DNA of 37,724 nt, from assembly GCA_016223245.1 (NCBI GenBank), contig JACRPL010000021.1:1-37724 (forward strand). Direction: 5' to 3'. Each line of letters opens with the position of its first letter. Position 1 is the stretch's first letter. The translations under genes and the position numbers were made by a program. Source of the stretch: Candidatus Saganbacteria bacterium (lineage in GTDB: Bacteria; Margulisbacteria; WOR-1; XYC2-FULL-46-14; XYC2-FULL-37-10). This document shows, one piece after another, positions 1 through 7,489 of the stretch. The notes under the pieces are model-generated. The model saw nothing but the letters and a program-made list of their open reading frames with translations, made no database searches and was not told where the DNA came from.

Positions 1-5
1 CCTTC

Positions 6-23
6 TCGTGTGTGATGACACGA
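6..23 (+). other. Small hairpin at window start
   Basis: TCGTGT (6-11) and ACACGA (18-23) form a 6-bp stem around a 6-base loop, followed by CTTTTGA. It could be a weak terminator of an upstream gene or part of a longer structured leader. The T tract is too short to call it a terminator. Confidence 0.3.
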
Positions 24-93
24 CTTTTGAGTATTTGCTGTATCTTTTTAGCATATTCTTCGCTGATATACCCTATTTTAATAAACTGAGGGG

Positions 94-225
94 GGTCACC
101 ATGTCCGTAGAACTTCCTAAAATAGTGACCAAGAAAGTGAAATTTTTCAAAATACCTTCCGATAAGAATCTGGCAGAGATTTTAGAAATCCGATATGAAA
201 GTTTTCATGTCGGATTTTTTGTTTT
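94..225 (+). promoter_or_regulatory. Structured leader of the lysine operon with Lys-rich reading frame
   Basis: An ATG at 101, preceded by GAGGGGGG (88-95), opens a frame with six lysine codons in its first 22 (codons 7, 11, 12, 14, 17 and 22). GGTCAC (94-99) and GTGACC (125-130) are exact inverted repeats that bracket this start and partly cover its ribosome site. The frame runs without a stop through the terminator hairpin at 186-220 into the PhzF gene. This arrangement resembles a translation-coupled attenuator that senses charged lysyl-tRNA, but that role is inference. I do not see the lysine-riboswitch or cobalamin-riboswitch consensus here. Confidence 0.4.
186..220 (+). terminator. Intrinsic terminator directly upstream of phzF
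   Basis: Bases 186-198 pair with 205-217 in a 13-bp stem with one T-G wobble and a 6-base loop, followed by a T run (215-220, then 222-225). The Shine-Dalgarno sequence of the next gene begins at 226, so no promoter fits between the terminator and the start codon at 236. Transcripts that reach the operon from upstream must read through it. Confidence 0.8.
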
Positions 226-235
226 AGGAGGCATA

Positions 236-1159
236 ATGATATCATCATCAGCGCTATCGCCGCGAGTATATCGCATGCGAGCTTTTGTTAAAGATGGCCA
301 AGGCGGCAATTTAGCGGGGGTTGTCTGCGTAAAACCGAACTTCCCGGAAGCCAGGATGCAAAGCATTGCCCGTGAGATCGGGTATTCTAAAACTGCTTTT
401 GTTATGCCTTCCGATAAGGCGGATTTCCGTTTGCGATTTTTTACTCCTACGACAGAAGAGCCGTCTTGCGGCCACGCGACAATTGCCGCATTCGAATTTC
501 TTCGCCTTCAAGGAGCAATTGGTCCCGGGAATTATACTGCAGAAACAATGAACGGCGTTTCAGAAGTTGAAGTTAAAGGCGGCGGGAATGTTTTTATGCG
601 CCAGTTCAACCCAAAATTTTATTCTCACGTCGGCTGGGATAAGTTGTTCCCATGCTTTAGAGGCTTAGAGAGATGGGAAGCCGAACAAAAGCTGCGGCCA
701 CAGCTTGTATCAACGGGATTGATCGACGTGCTTATGCGTGTTAATTCTTTGGAAACTCTGCTGCAAATGTTGCCGGATCCGGCGCGCATTGTTGAACTAT
801 GCACATGGCTTGCCGAAAATGACCCTCTTATCATGGCCAAAAGGGCTATTGATCCAAATGTCCATGTAACAGGGATACATGCGTTTTCTATTGATACATT
901 CACGGGCGCAACCGCGCATTGCCGTAATTTTGCTCCGGGAGACGGGATAGACGAAGAACCGGCAACAGGGACTTCAAATGGCGCTTTAAGCGCGTATTTG
1001 TTTCATCATGGAGCAATAGGCTCTGTTCAAGCTCGATCATTGAGGTTTGAGCAAGGATATTGTATGAAAAGCCCTTCGGAAATTTTGGCGCGGTTGGAAA
1101 CCAAACATAATTCGATCGATCGGGTTTGGGTTGGCGGCCAAGCGATAGTTTTAAAATAA
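236..1159 (+). CDS. PhzF-family isomerase/epimerase-like protein
   Basis: This 307-residue protein has the PhzF/diaminopimelate-epimerase-like fold signature: an N-terminal GGNLAGV motif (residues 23-29, family GGNPAGV), a CGHATIAA motif and a late EEPATGTSNGA motif. The family covers isomerases and epimerases, and many members have no known substrate. The usual catalytic glutamate in the S-E-T-x-F-V motif is lysine here (SKTAFV, Lys52), so a standard PhzF reaction is doubtful. I chose the ATG at 236 because AGGAGG lies at a normal distance before it and family proteins start near here; the frame is open further upstream to an ATG at 101. It is the first gene of the lysine operon and precedes lysS by 34 bases, so it may act on lysine or an intermediate, but that is inference. 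Confidence 0.85.
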   Translation: MISSSALSPRVYRMRAFVKDGQGGNLAGVVCVKPNFPEARMQSIAREIGYSKTAFVMPSDKADFRLRFFTPTTEEPSCGHATIAAFEFLRLQGAIGPGNYTAETMNGVSEVEVKGGGNVFMRQFNPKFYSHVGWDKLFPCFRGLERWEAEQKLRPQLVSTGLIDVLMRVNSLETLLQMLPDPARIVELCTWLAENDPLIMAKRAIDPNVHVTGIHAFSIDTFTGATAHCRNFAPGDGIDEEPATGTSNGALSAYLFHHGAIGSVQARSLRFEQGYCMKSPSEILARLETKHNSIDRVWVGGQAIVLK

Positions 1160-1193
1160 TTTTAAAGATATAAAAGATATATAGGAGAATAAA

Positions 1194-2693
1194 ATGGCAA
1201 TAAGAACGGAATTCCCAAAGACATGGAGCTCTCAAATGGTTGGAAGACATGCAAAACTAGAGGGCCTTCAGCAAAAGAGGATCAACCCTTACAGCTCGAC
1301 TAGATTTGATCGCACGCATACAAATTTAGATATCCATCGAATATGCGGAAATTTGTCTGCCGATGCAGACTTCCCTTCCGGCGTCAAATTAAGCGGAAGG
1401 ATCATGACCATCAGGGATATGGGAAAAATAATTTTTGCGCATATTGAAGATGAATCGGGAAAGATCCAGGTCGCGCTTTTTAAAAATGAGATCGGGGATG
1501 AAAAATATAAAACTTTTGTTGATTGTTTGGAAAGAGGGGATATTGTTGGATTTTCCGGGAATATGTTCAAAACAAGAGCCGGTGAAATAACACTTAGAGT
1601 CGCCGACTTCGAGGTCTTATGTAAATCGTTAAGGCCGCTTCCGGAAAAATTTCACGGCTTAAAAGATGAAGATGTAAGGCAAAGGCAAAGATATTTGGAT
1701 CTGGCTTCAAATTCTGATGTCAGGGGTACTTTCAGAAAACGAAGCCAAGTTGTTTGGGGAATGCGGCAGTTTTTGCATGGGATGGGTTTTATGGAAGTTG
1801 AAACCCCGATTCTCCAAGAGATCCACGGCGGGGCGGCGGCGCGTCCTTTCAAAACCCATAGCAATGCACTCGATATGGATTTGTTTTTGCGGATCGCGAC
1901 CGAACTTCATTTAAAGCGCCTGATCGTCGGCGGGTTTGAAGGGGTTTTTGAGATCGGCCGGATCTTTAGGAATGAAGGGATAGACAAAAGGCATAATCCA
2001 GAATTTACAAGCATGGAATTATATTGGGCTTATCACAATTTGGCCGATATGATGGCTATTACCGAAAATTGCGCGGCGCATATTATTAGGGCAATTCATG
2101 GCAAGCATCAAATAAATTACCAGGGAACGGAATTGGATTTCACTCCACCATGGAAAAGAATGACGATGGAAGAATCGCTTGAACAAGTCGGCGGGGTAAA
2201 TGTATTCGGGGCAAGCGTTGATAGGCTTAGGGAAATAGCGATAGAAAGAGGCGTCCATTTTGAGGATTCAATGGGGAGAGGATGGCTTGTAACAACCTTA
2301 TTTGAAGAACTTGTCGAGAAAAGGATAGTACAGCCTACATTTATATACAGGTATCCTGTCGAGACGACGCCTCTTGCAAAAAGATCACCGGATGATCCTG
2401 CTTTCTGCGAACGCTTTGAAGCATATGCCATGGGTATGGAACTTGCGAACGCTTATTCGGAATTAAATGACCCTGTCGACCAAAGGGCGCGCTTTGAAGA
2501 ACAAGCGAAAGCTTTAGAAGGCGGCAATGAAGAGGCCCAGCCGTTCGATGAAGATTTTCTTCAAGCGATAGAAGTCGGCATGCCGCCGACGGGAGGATTA
2601 GGCATCGGAATAGATAGGCTTGCAATGCTCGCAACCGATTCGCCGTCGATCAGGGAAGTTATACTCTTCCCGACGATGAAAAGCATTAAATGA
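1194..2693 (+). CDS. lysS: Lysyl-tRNA synthetase, class II
   Basis: The 499-residue product has the full class II LysRS layout. The N-terminal INPYSSTRFDRTH segment leads into an OB-fold anticodon-binding domain (about 66-145), then the catalytic core with motif 1 (about 192-219, containing HGGAAARPF), motif 2 (about 253-280, FRNEGI...HNPEFT) and motif 3 (GGLGIGIDRLAML, 467-479). It charges tRNA-Lys in the cytoplasm. It is not the short EpmA/PoxA paralogue, because the anticodon-binding domain is present. AGGAG precedes the ATG. The stop overlaps the start of the next gene by 4 bases (ATGA). Its place inside a lysine-degradation operon is unusual. Whether it is the housekeeping enzyme or a second copy cannot be told from this window. 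Confidence 0.95.
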   Translation: MAIRTEFPKTWSSQMVGRHAKLEGLQQKRINPYSSTRFDRTHTNLDIHRICGNLSADADFPSGVKLSGRIMTIRDMGKIIFAHIEDESGKIQVALFKNEIGDEKYKTFVDCLERGDIVGFSGNMFKTRAGEITLRVADFEVLCKSLRPLPEKFHGLKDEDVRQRQRYLDLASNSDVRGTFRKRSQVVWGMRQFLHGMGFMEVETPILQEIHGGAAARPFKTHSNALDMDLFLRIATELHLKRLIVGGFEGVFEIGRIFRNEGIDKRHNPEFTSMELYWAYHNLADMMAITENCAAHIIRAIHGKHQINYQGTELDFTPPWKRMTMEESLEQVGGVNVFGASVDRLREIAIERGVHFEDSMGRGWLVTTLFEELVEKRIVQPTFIYRYPVETTPLAKRSPDDPAFCERFEAYAMGMELANAYSELNDPVDQRARFEEQAKALEGGNEEAQPFDEDFLQAIEVGMPPTGGLGIGIDRLAMLATDSPSIREVILFPTMKSIK

Positions 2694-4186
2694 TGCATAA
2701 ATTGGGCCTTATGCGCCCGCTGATGCACGCATTAGAAGTTCGAACGCCTATTACTCCTGCCGACATGGGGGATATGATCAAGAAAAGCGGCTTGCATTTT
2801 CTTGTACAGCGTTCTCCTTTCCGCGTATTTCAAACCAGAGAATTTAAACAAGCGGGAGCGGAGATTGTCACTGAATTGGGGAAAAAAGCAAGGGTTGTTT
2901 TTAATGTAAAGCAAATTCCGCCTGATTTTCTGTTTTCCGGCATGGTAGGCGTAAATTTTTCCCATGTAACCAAAGGGCAACCGGAAAATATGGAATACCT
3001 TGACGCTGCAATGCGAAAGGGGTCTTCCATTTGTGACATTGAATATATTGTAGATCCTAATAGCGAGAAACGCCTGGTAGCCTTTGGCCGTTTTGCGGGA
3101 ATGGTCGGCATGATCGATACCTTGCATGTTCTAGGAAAAAGACTTGATGAGGAAGAAGGGATTTCGACTCCTTTTGCAAAATTAATGAGACCCCATCAAT
3201 ATTCAAATTTGGCGGCTATTAAAGAACACTTAAAGCAAATAGGAGATGAGATCAGGGCAAACGGGCTTCCGGATACCTTGATGCCGTTAATTATTGGTTT
3301 TACGGGGGGCTCCGGAAGATGCGCATGCGGAGCATTGGAAATTTTCAACGCGCTTAATCCCGCAATGCTTCGGCCGCGGGATATTTTGACTCCGGGATTT
3401 GTCAGCGCCCTTCCGCGGAACACGATTTATGGAATAAGCCTTGAAAGGGTCGGGGAGGATGGAAGATATGTTCGCACAGACGGCAGGCCCTCATTAATAG
3501 AGGATCTTGATGCAGATCCTATGGCTTATGAAAGTACTCTCCCTAGATACCTTGATTTATTCACGGTACTGGTTCATTCGGCCCCTTGGAACTCGGGACA
3601 ACCAGTGCTTGTTTCAAATGGGGCTTTAAGCTCGAGGAAAACCAACACTTTAAGGGCCATTGGAGATGTCAGCTGCGATATTTGGCCGAAGGGCCCGATG
3701 GAGTGTACGCCTATAGGCACCAAACCCCAGGATCCATTTATCGTATATAATCCGCAAGATGGTTCATATCAAATGGGTTTCAGGGGGAAAGGTATAGTGG
3801 TAAATGCATGTGAAACTATGCCCTGCTTGCTGCCCTATGATGCGTCTGTATCGGTAAGCGAAATGCTTAAACCTTTTATTCCAGCGTTCGCCAATGCAAG
3901 CCTTGATGGGCAGATCGAAGGAAGCAACCTGCCGATCGAGCTGCAAAAGGCTTTTATTGTTTGGAATGGACAAATTTCTGCAGGATTCGGACAAGATTAT
4001 TATCCAGAAATGCACAGAATGCTTGGTCTTTATAGAAGCATTTATAGTGAAGGGTTCTTTCGAATAAGGGAGGTCTTGGCGGCAGTTCCCGCGGTAAGCA
4101 GTATTTACGATCAATTATTTGATCCCGTTTCGGAACAACTTGTACGTTTTAAACCAGAGGAAATTAATAATGATTTTTGCTGTTGA
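2690..4186 (+). CDS. Stand-alone lysine-ketoglutarate-reductase-like protein
   Basis: The 498 residues match, by recalled sequence pattern, the LKR half of the bifunctional aminoadipate-semialdehyde synthase (AASS/LOR-SDH). There is an alanine-dehydrogenase/PNT N-terminal-like part (about 14-150, with FQTREFKQAGAEI and the VAFGRFAGMVGMIDTLHVLG stretch), a Rossmann-like part starting with GFTGGSG (203-209), and a C-terminal part with the ISxD...P...I pattern and the ETMPCLLPYDAS...MLKPFIPAF segment. The saccharopine-dehydrogenase half is absent and is not encoded next door. LKR joins lysine and 2-oxoglutarate to saccharopine with NADPH, but here the substrate may be different. The start overlaps lysS by 4 bases and has no clear ribosome site, which suggests translational coupling. 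The last 17 bases overlap the next gene. Confidence 0.75.
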   Translation: MMHKLGLMRPLMHALEVRTPITPADMGDMIKKSGLHFLVQRSPFRVFQTREFKQAGAEIVTELGKKARVVFNVKQIPPDFLFSGMVGVNFSHVTKGQPENMEYLDAAMRKGSSICDIEYIVDPNSEKRLVAFGRFAGMVGMIDTLHVLGKRLDEEEGISTPFAKLMRPHQYSNLAAIKEHLKQIGDEIRANGLPDTLMPLIIGFTGGSGRCACGALEIFNALNPAMLRPRDILTPGFVSALPRNTIYGISLERVGEDGRYVRTDGRPSLIEDLDADPMAYESTLPRYLDLFTVLVHSAPWNSGQPVLVSNGALSSRKTNTLRAIGDVSCDIWPKGPMECTPIGTKPQDPFIVYNPQDGSYQMGFRGKGIVVNACETMPCLLPYDASVSVSEMLKPFIPAFANASLDGQIEGSNLPIELQKAFIVWNGQISAGFGQDYYPEMHRMLGLYRSIYSEGFFRIREVLAAVPAVSSIYDQLFDPVSEQLVRFKPEEINNDFCC

Positions 4187-4790
4187 GCTTCCAAGGATAT
4201 TTTCTAGAGTTGCCGCAAAAAGGGTGGAAGCAAGGGACCCGGCGAAGCTTGCTATAGGCCTTATAAAAAGATTCGGGGCAGTATATATAACCGGAGAGAT
4301 ATTCGGAGCGGTTACCAGGGATTTTGGATTATGCCATGAAAATAATTCCGGACGCGGAAAAACAAAGTGGCTTACAGATAATCTTCCAAAGTTTGATTCA
4401 GTATTTGGAAAAAGCTTATTTATCGATCTTGAAGAAGTGGTTCATAATGGTTCAACTTTGCCCAGTATCGGCGAAAAGATCGAGGTAGGATTGAGGAATG
4501 CATTGGCGGAGATCAATGGCTGCGGCGATGACATAAAAACAATCGCAATAGATGAATTCCATTGGACGGTTCCGCCATTGGAAGTGGTTAAGTTGCCGGC
4601 TTCTTGCGCAAAGCTCCAAATGGATATTTTACATGCATTAGATGCCCAAAGATCAAAAGGTAAAAAGTTAGTATTTGTAAGTTGGCTTCATCCAAAGGAT
4701 ATTTCTTTCGCTCCGCATCTTTTAAGAACAGGTTTGGCCGATAATATCCCGATAATTGAATTCGAGTGTTCGCAAGAAGTTGACGGGTAG
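4170..4790 (+). CDS. Unrecognised protein of the lysine operon
   Basis: I do not recognise the family of this 206-residue soluble protein. The ATG at 4170 is chosen because GAGG lies about 9 bases upstream; it overlaps the preceding gene by 17 bases. Residues 59-65 (NSGRGKT) resemble a P-loop that lacks its first Gly, and residues 125-130 (IAIDEF) resemble a Walker B strand ending in Asp-Glu; a hydrophobic strand (LVFVSWLHP, 167-175) follows where sensor 1 would lie. A degenerate P-loop NTPase is therefore possible but unproven. Known lysine-aminomutase clusters often carry accessory genes (kamB, kamC) of unclear role, one of them MutS-like. This protein lacks the MutS Walker A sequence. A reactivation or assembly role for the aminomutases is a guess from position only. 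Confidence 0.7.
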   Translation: MIFAVELPRIFSRVAAKRVEARDPAKLAIGLIKRFGAVYITGEIFGAVTRDFGLCHENNSGRGKTKWLTDNLPKFDSVFGKSLFIDLEEVVHNGSTLPSIGEKIEVGLRNALAEINGCGDDIKTIAIDEFHWTVPPLEVVKLPASCAKLQMDILHALDAQRSKGKKLVFVSWLHPKDISFAPHLLRTGLADNIPIIEFECSQEVDG

Positions 4791-4832
4791 AAACTCTCAA
4801 GTGTAGAGAGAAAATAAAAAGGGGGAATAAAA

Positions 4833-6353
4833 ATGTTGAGACCAAATGCGGTACGACCGGCAGGAAGCTTTGATAAAGCGATAAAATTAGGCGGAGCTGT
4901 TTATAGAGGCATTCAAGGTGTTGGGGTGTTCGCACAAAATACAGGAAGGATCGCGCTTAAAGATACAAAGTTCGAAAGAGGGTTTACCGATAGAACGGAA
5001 GCGATCTATTTAAAATGGCGGACGGCTGTTGAAACGGCAAATTCTTTTGACGGTATAGCCCCTTATAAAAACCTTAAGGGTTTCAAGGATGTTACTCTGA
5101 CGCAATGGCTGGATTGGAAATGGCAAGTAAAAAATTCTTTCAAAAACCCCGTTGATCTTCTTAAAGCTCTTGGTGTTGAATTTGAGCAATCGCAGTGGGA
5201 TGATATTTCTAAAGCTTTCAAGGATTCACAGGCACGGTTTGGCATTAATACTTTTGAAATGCGCGTAACTCCCTCCTACGCTTCAATGATCAAAGCCAGG
5301 GATATCGATTCTGCGGCCCTCGCCGAGTTAAAAGATCCAAAGAATTGGAAAAATCCAACGCTTTGGGCAAGATTTATAGATCCGATATTTAACCAGGCAT
5401 TTATGCATCCCGCAGAATTGGTCAGGGATGAATTTGAAAATGCCGATCCCCTGCATGAGGACGCTATGAAAGTTGCTAAAAGCACAACCCGTCGCTATCC
5501 AAACAGGGTACTGCTTGAAATTACAGAAACATGCGGGATGTATTGCAGGCATTGCACAAGAAGGCGAAAAGTTTCAACCGAAAGCTTGAGCTGGGATGAC
5601 ATCAAGCAAGGGATCGATTACGTTCGCAGTAATCCAGAAGTCAGGGACGTCCTGCTTTCAGGGGGAGATGCCTTTTTGGTTAACGATAAATTATTGGATA
5701 GGATACTGACCGAACTGGAATCAATCCCTCATGTTCAGATAATAAGATTTGGAACCCGTACTCCTGTTGTTCTTCCTCAAAGAATAACACCTGCTCTGGT
5801 TTCGATGTTAAAGACCCATCAAGCCAAAAAAGCACTATGGTTGAACACTCATTTCAACCATCCGAGAGAACTTGAAAATCCAGAATCAAGGAGAGCCTTG
5901 GCGCTTCTTGCCGATGCTGGAATTCCTATGGGCAACCAATCGGTATTGCTTGAAGGTGTAAATAATAGTCCAAAAATTATGATGGACCTGGTACATGGTT
6001 TACTTCAAAATCGTGTGAGACCGTATTATATTTATATTAACGACCTTTCTGAAGGAATCGCACATTTTAGGACAAGTGTATCGGATGGATTAAAAATAAT
6101 GCTTGCTTTGCGAGGATTCACGACCGGATTTGCAGTGCCAACATTTTTGATCGATGCCCCGGGTGGTGGAGGTAAAATTCCTCTTGCTCCTCAATATGTT
6201 GCAGGATTTTCTCCGGATGGCAAATATATTTTACTTAAGAATTATGAGACATTTGATGATTCTAATCTCGAGGGAGCGGCAGTTTTTAAATATCCGGTCA
6301 AAGGACCTGAAGATATTGCCGCGGTAAAAGCATTATTGAGAATGCCATCATGA
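4833..6353 (+). CDS. kamA: Lysine 2,3-aminomutase
   Basis: This radical-SAM, PLP-dependent enzyme converts L-lysine to L-beta-lysine, the first step of lysine fermentation. The iron-sulfur motif CGMYCRHC places Cys at 234, 238 and 241, followed by TRRRK. The PLP lysine is in PGGGGKIP (Lys448). Two aspartates that bind the substrate lysine in the clostridial enzyme are kept (YINDLSEG, Asp404; LIDAPGGG, Asp441). At 506 residues it is longer than the usual 416 or so, with about 80 extra residues before the LKGFKDV...WKWQV segment where family proteins begin. GGGGGA lies about 9 bases before the ATG. The full domain set separates it from EpmB, the short EF-P modification paralogue. The stop overlaps kdd by 4 bases. 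Confidence 0.95.
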   Translation: MLRPNAVRPAGSFDKAIKLGGAVYRGIQGVGVFAQNTGRIALKDTKFERGFTDRTEAIYLKWRTAVETANSFDGIAPYKNLKGFKDVTLTQWLDWKWQVKNSFKNPVDLLKALGVEFEQSQWDDISKAFKDSQARFGINTFEMRVTPSYASMIKARDIDSAALAELKDPKNWKNPTLWARFIDPIFNQAFMHPAELVRDEFENADPLHEDAMKVAKSTTRRYPNRVLLEITETCGMYCRHCTRRRKVSTESLSWDDIKQGIDYVRSNPEVRDVLLSGGDAFLVNDKLLDRILTELESIPHVQIIRFGTRTPVVLPQRITPALVSMLKTHQAKKALWLNTHFNHPRELENPESRRALALLADAGIPMGNQSVLLEGVNNSPKIMMDLVHGLLQNRVRPYYIYINDLSEGIAHFRTSVSDGLKIMLALRGFTTGFAVPTFLIDAPGGGGKIPLAPQYVAGFSPDGKYILLKNYETFDDSNLEGAAVFKYPVKGPEDIAAVKALLRMPS

Positions 6354-7474
6354 TGGATTACTTTAGCACAGGAAGGGTCGTTGCCCCAAAAGGAGCTATG
6401 CTTTTTAGTGCGAGAAAACTTGATCCAAAGCTTCCTATTAGGCCTTCGGAGGCATTGATCTCCGGTAGATTGACCTTAAATATTGATTCTGCAAGCTTTC
6501 ATCAAATTTCTGATGTGTGCCATGGCGATCCAGCAATGATAGGCGATCATATTGCGAAAATATCCGCTAGAAAAGGTAAAATGCACAATCCGAAAACAAA
6601 TTCGGGCGGCGTTGTGATGGGTACCATTACAGAAATGGGAAAATATTTTCCTGTGTCTAAGTTTGGATTTGGTGTGGGAGATAGGATCTGTACTCTCGTT
6701 TCGCTAACGGTTACTCCTCTGCAGATCGATAAGATAGTTGATGTCCGCCCCGAAACGGAACAGATAGATATCGATGGCCATGCAATTTTGCCGGCTAGCG
6801 GTCTAGCAGCTAAAATGCCGTCCGATTTTCCAGAACCTCTTGCTTTGGCCGCTTTTGATATTGCTGGAGCACCTTCATATGTTGAAAAATATGTTAAACC
6901 CGGGCAAAGAGTCTTTGTGATCGGCGGTGGTGGAAAATCCGGAGCATTTACTCTGTGCCAAGCCAGAAAAAATTTAGGCAAGACCGGATCATTGATAGGT
7001 CTTGATATATCGGATCAGGCAGTCGATAGGATGAAAACTTTAGGCTTTGCCGACTATGTTGTTAAGGGAAGCGCTTTGGAGCCACTTGCAACTCTTGAAA
7101 CAATATCCAGCATAACCGGCGGGAAAATGGCTGATCTTGTTATAAATGTATCAAGCAGGCCAGGCACGGAAATGGCTTCAATATTGTCCGTTAGGGACGG
7201 CGGCCAAATAATATTTTTCGGGATGGCAACATCTTTTCAAGGCGCGGCTCTTGGAGCCGAAGGGGTCGGCAAATATGCCGAATTGATCATGGGGACAGGC
7301 TATCTTCCTGGACATGCAGATCTAACGCTTGAACTTATGCGGCATTTTCCTAATATGCTCGATATGCTGGGGAATATTTTTGTAGAGAGAAATCCAAATT
7401 ATTTGCCGGCGTCATCTGCGCAATATGTTGAAGCTCAAGGGGGCCCGTTCTCTGTTTGGCAAAAAGTTTTATAA
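6350..7474 (+). CDS. kdd: L-erythro-3,5-diaminohexanoate dehydrogenase
   Basis: The 374-residue protein resembles Kdd, a medium-chain-dehydrogenase-like enzyme that oxidatively deaminates 3,5-diaminohexanoate to 3-keto-5-aminohexanoate with NAD. The NAD-binding turn is VFVIGGGGKSGAF (188-200). Other family-like stretches are NPKTNSGGVVMGTI (about 80-93), ILPASGLAAKMP (146-157) and ADLVINVSSRPGTE. The start overlaps the kamA stop (ATGA), and kamD follows 15 bases later, so all three are probably translated from one message. Position between the two aminomutases supports the assignment. The next enzymes of the pathway, Kce and Kal, are not found in this window. Confidence 0.9.
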   Translation: MMDYFSTGRVVAPKGAMLFSARKLDPKLPIRPSEALISGRLTLNIDSASFHQISDVCHGDPAMIGDHIAKISARKGKMHNPKTNSGGVVMGTITEMGKYFPVSKFGFGVGDRICTLVSLTVTPLQIDKIVDVRPETEQIDIDGHAILPASGLAAKMPSDFPEPLALAAFDIAGAPSYVEKYVKPGQRVFVIGGGGKSGAFTLCQARKNLGKTGSLIGLDISDQAVDRMKTLGFADYVVKGSALEPLATLETISSITGGKMADLVINVSSRPGTEMASILSVRDGGQIIFFGMATSFQGAALGAEGVGKYAELIMGTGYLPGHADLTLELMRHFPNMLDMLGNIFVERNPNYLPASSAQYVEAQGGPFSVWQKVL

Positions 7475-7489
7475 GATAAGGAGAAGATC

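Noticed and set aside
1-235. Lysine or cobalamin riboswitch
   Set aside because: Tempting given the pathway and its B12 cofactor, but the conserved L-box and B12-box sequences are absent from this leader.
900-1250. 116-codon open frame on the minus strand
   Set aside because: It is opposite phzF and the lysS start, without ribosome site or recognisable sequence.
4170-4790. MutS-like KamC protein
   Set aside because: Expected from known kam clusters, but the MutS Walker A sequence and size are missing.
4791-4820. Terminator between the unknown gene and kamA
   Set aside because: CTCTC/GAGAG forms only a 5-bp stem and is followed by A-rich sequence, not by a T run.
4833-6353. EpmB-type EF-P modification enzyme
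   Set aside because: Length, full LAM motifs and linkage with kamDE and kdd point to lysine fermentation.
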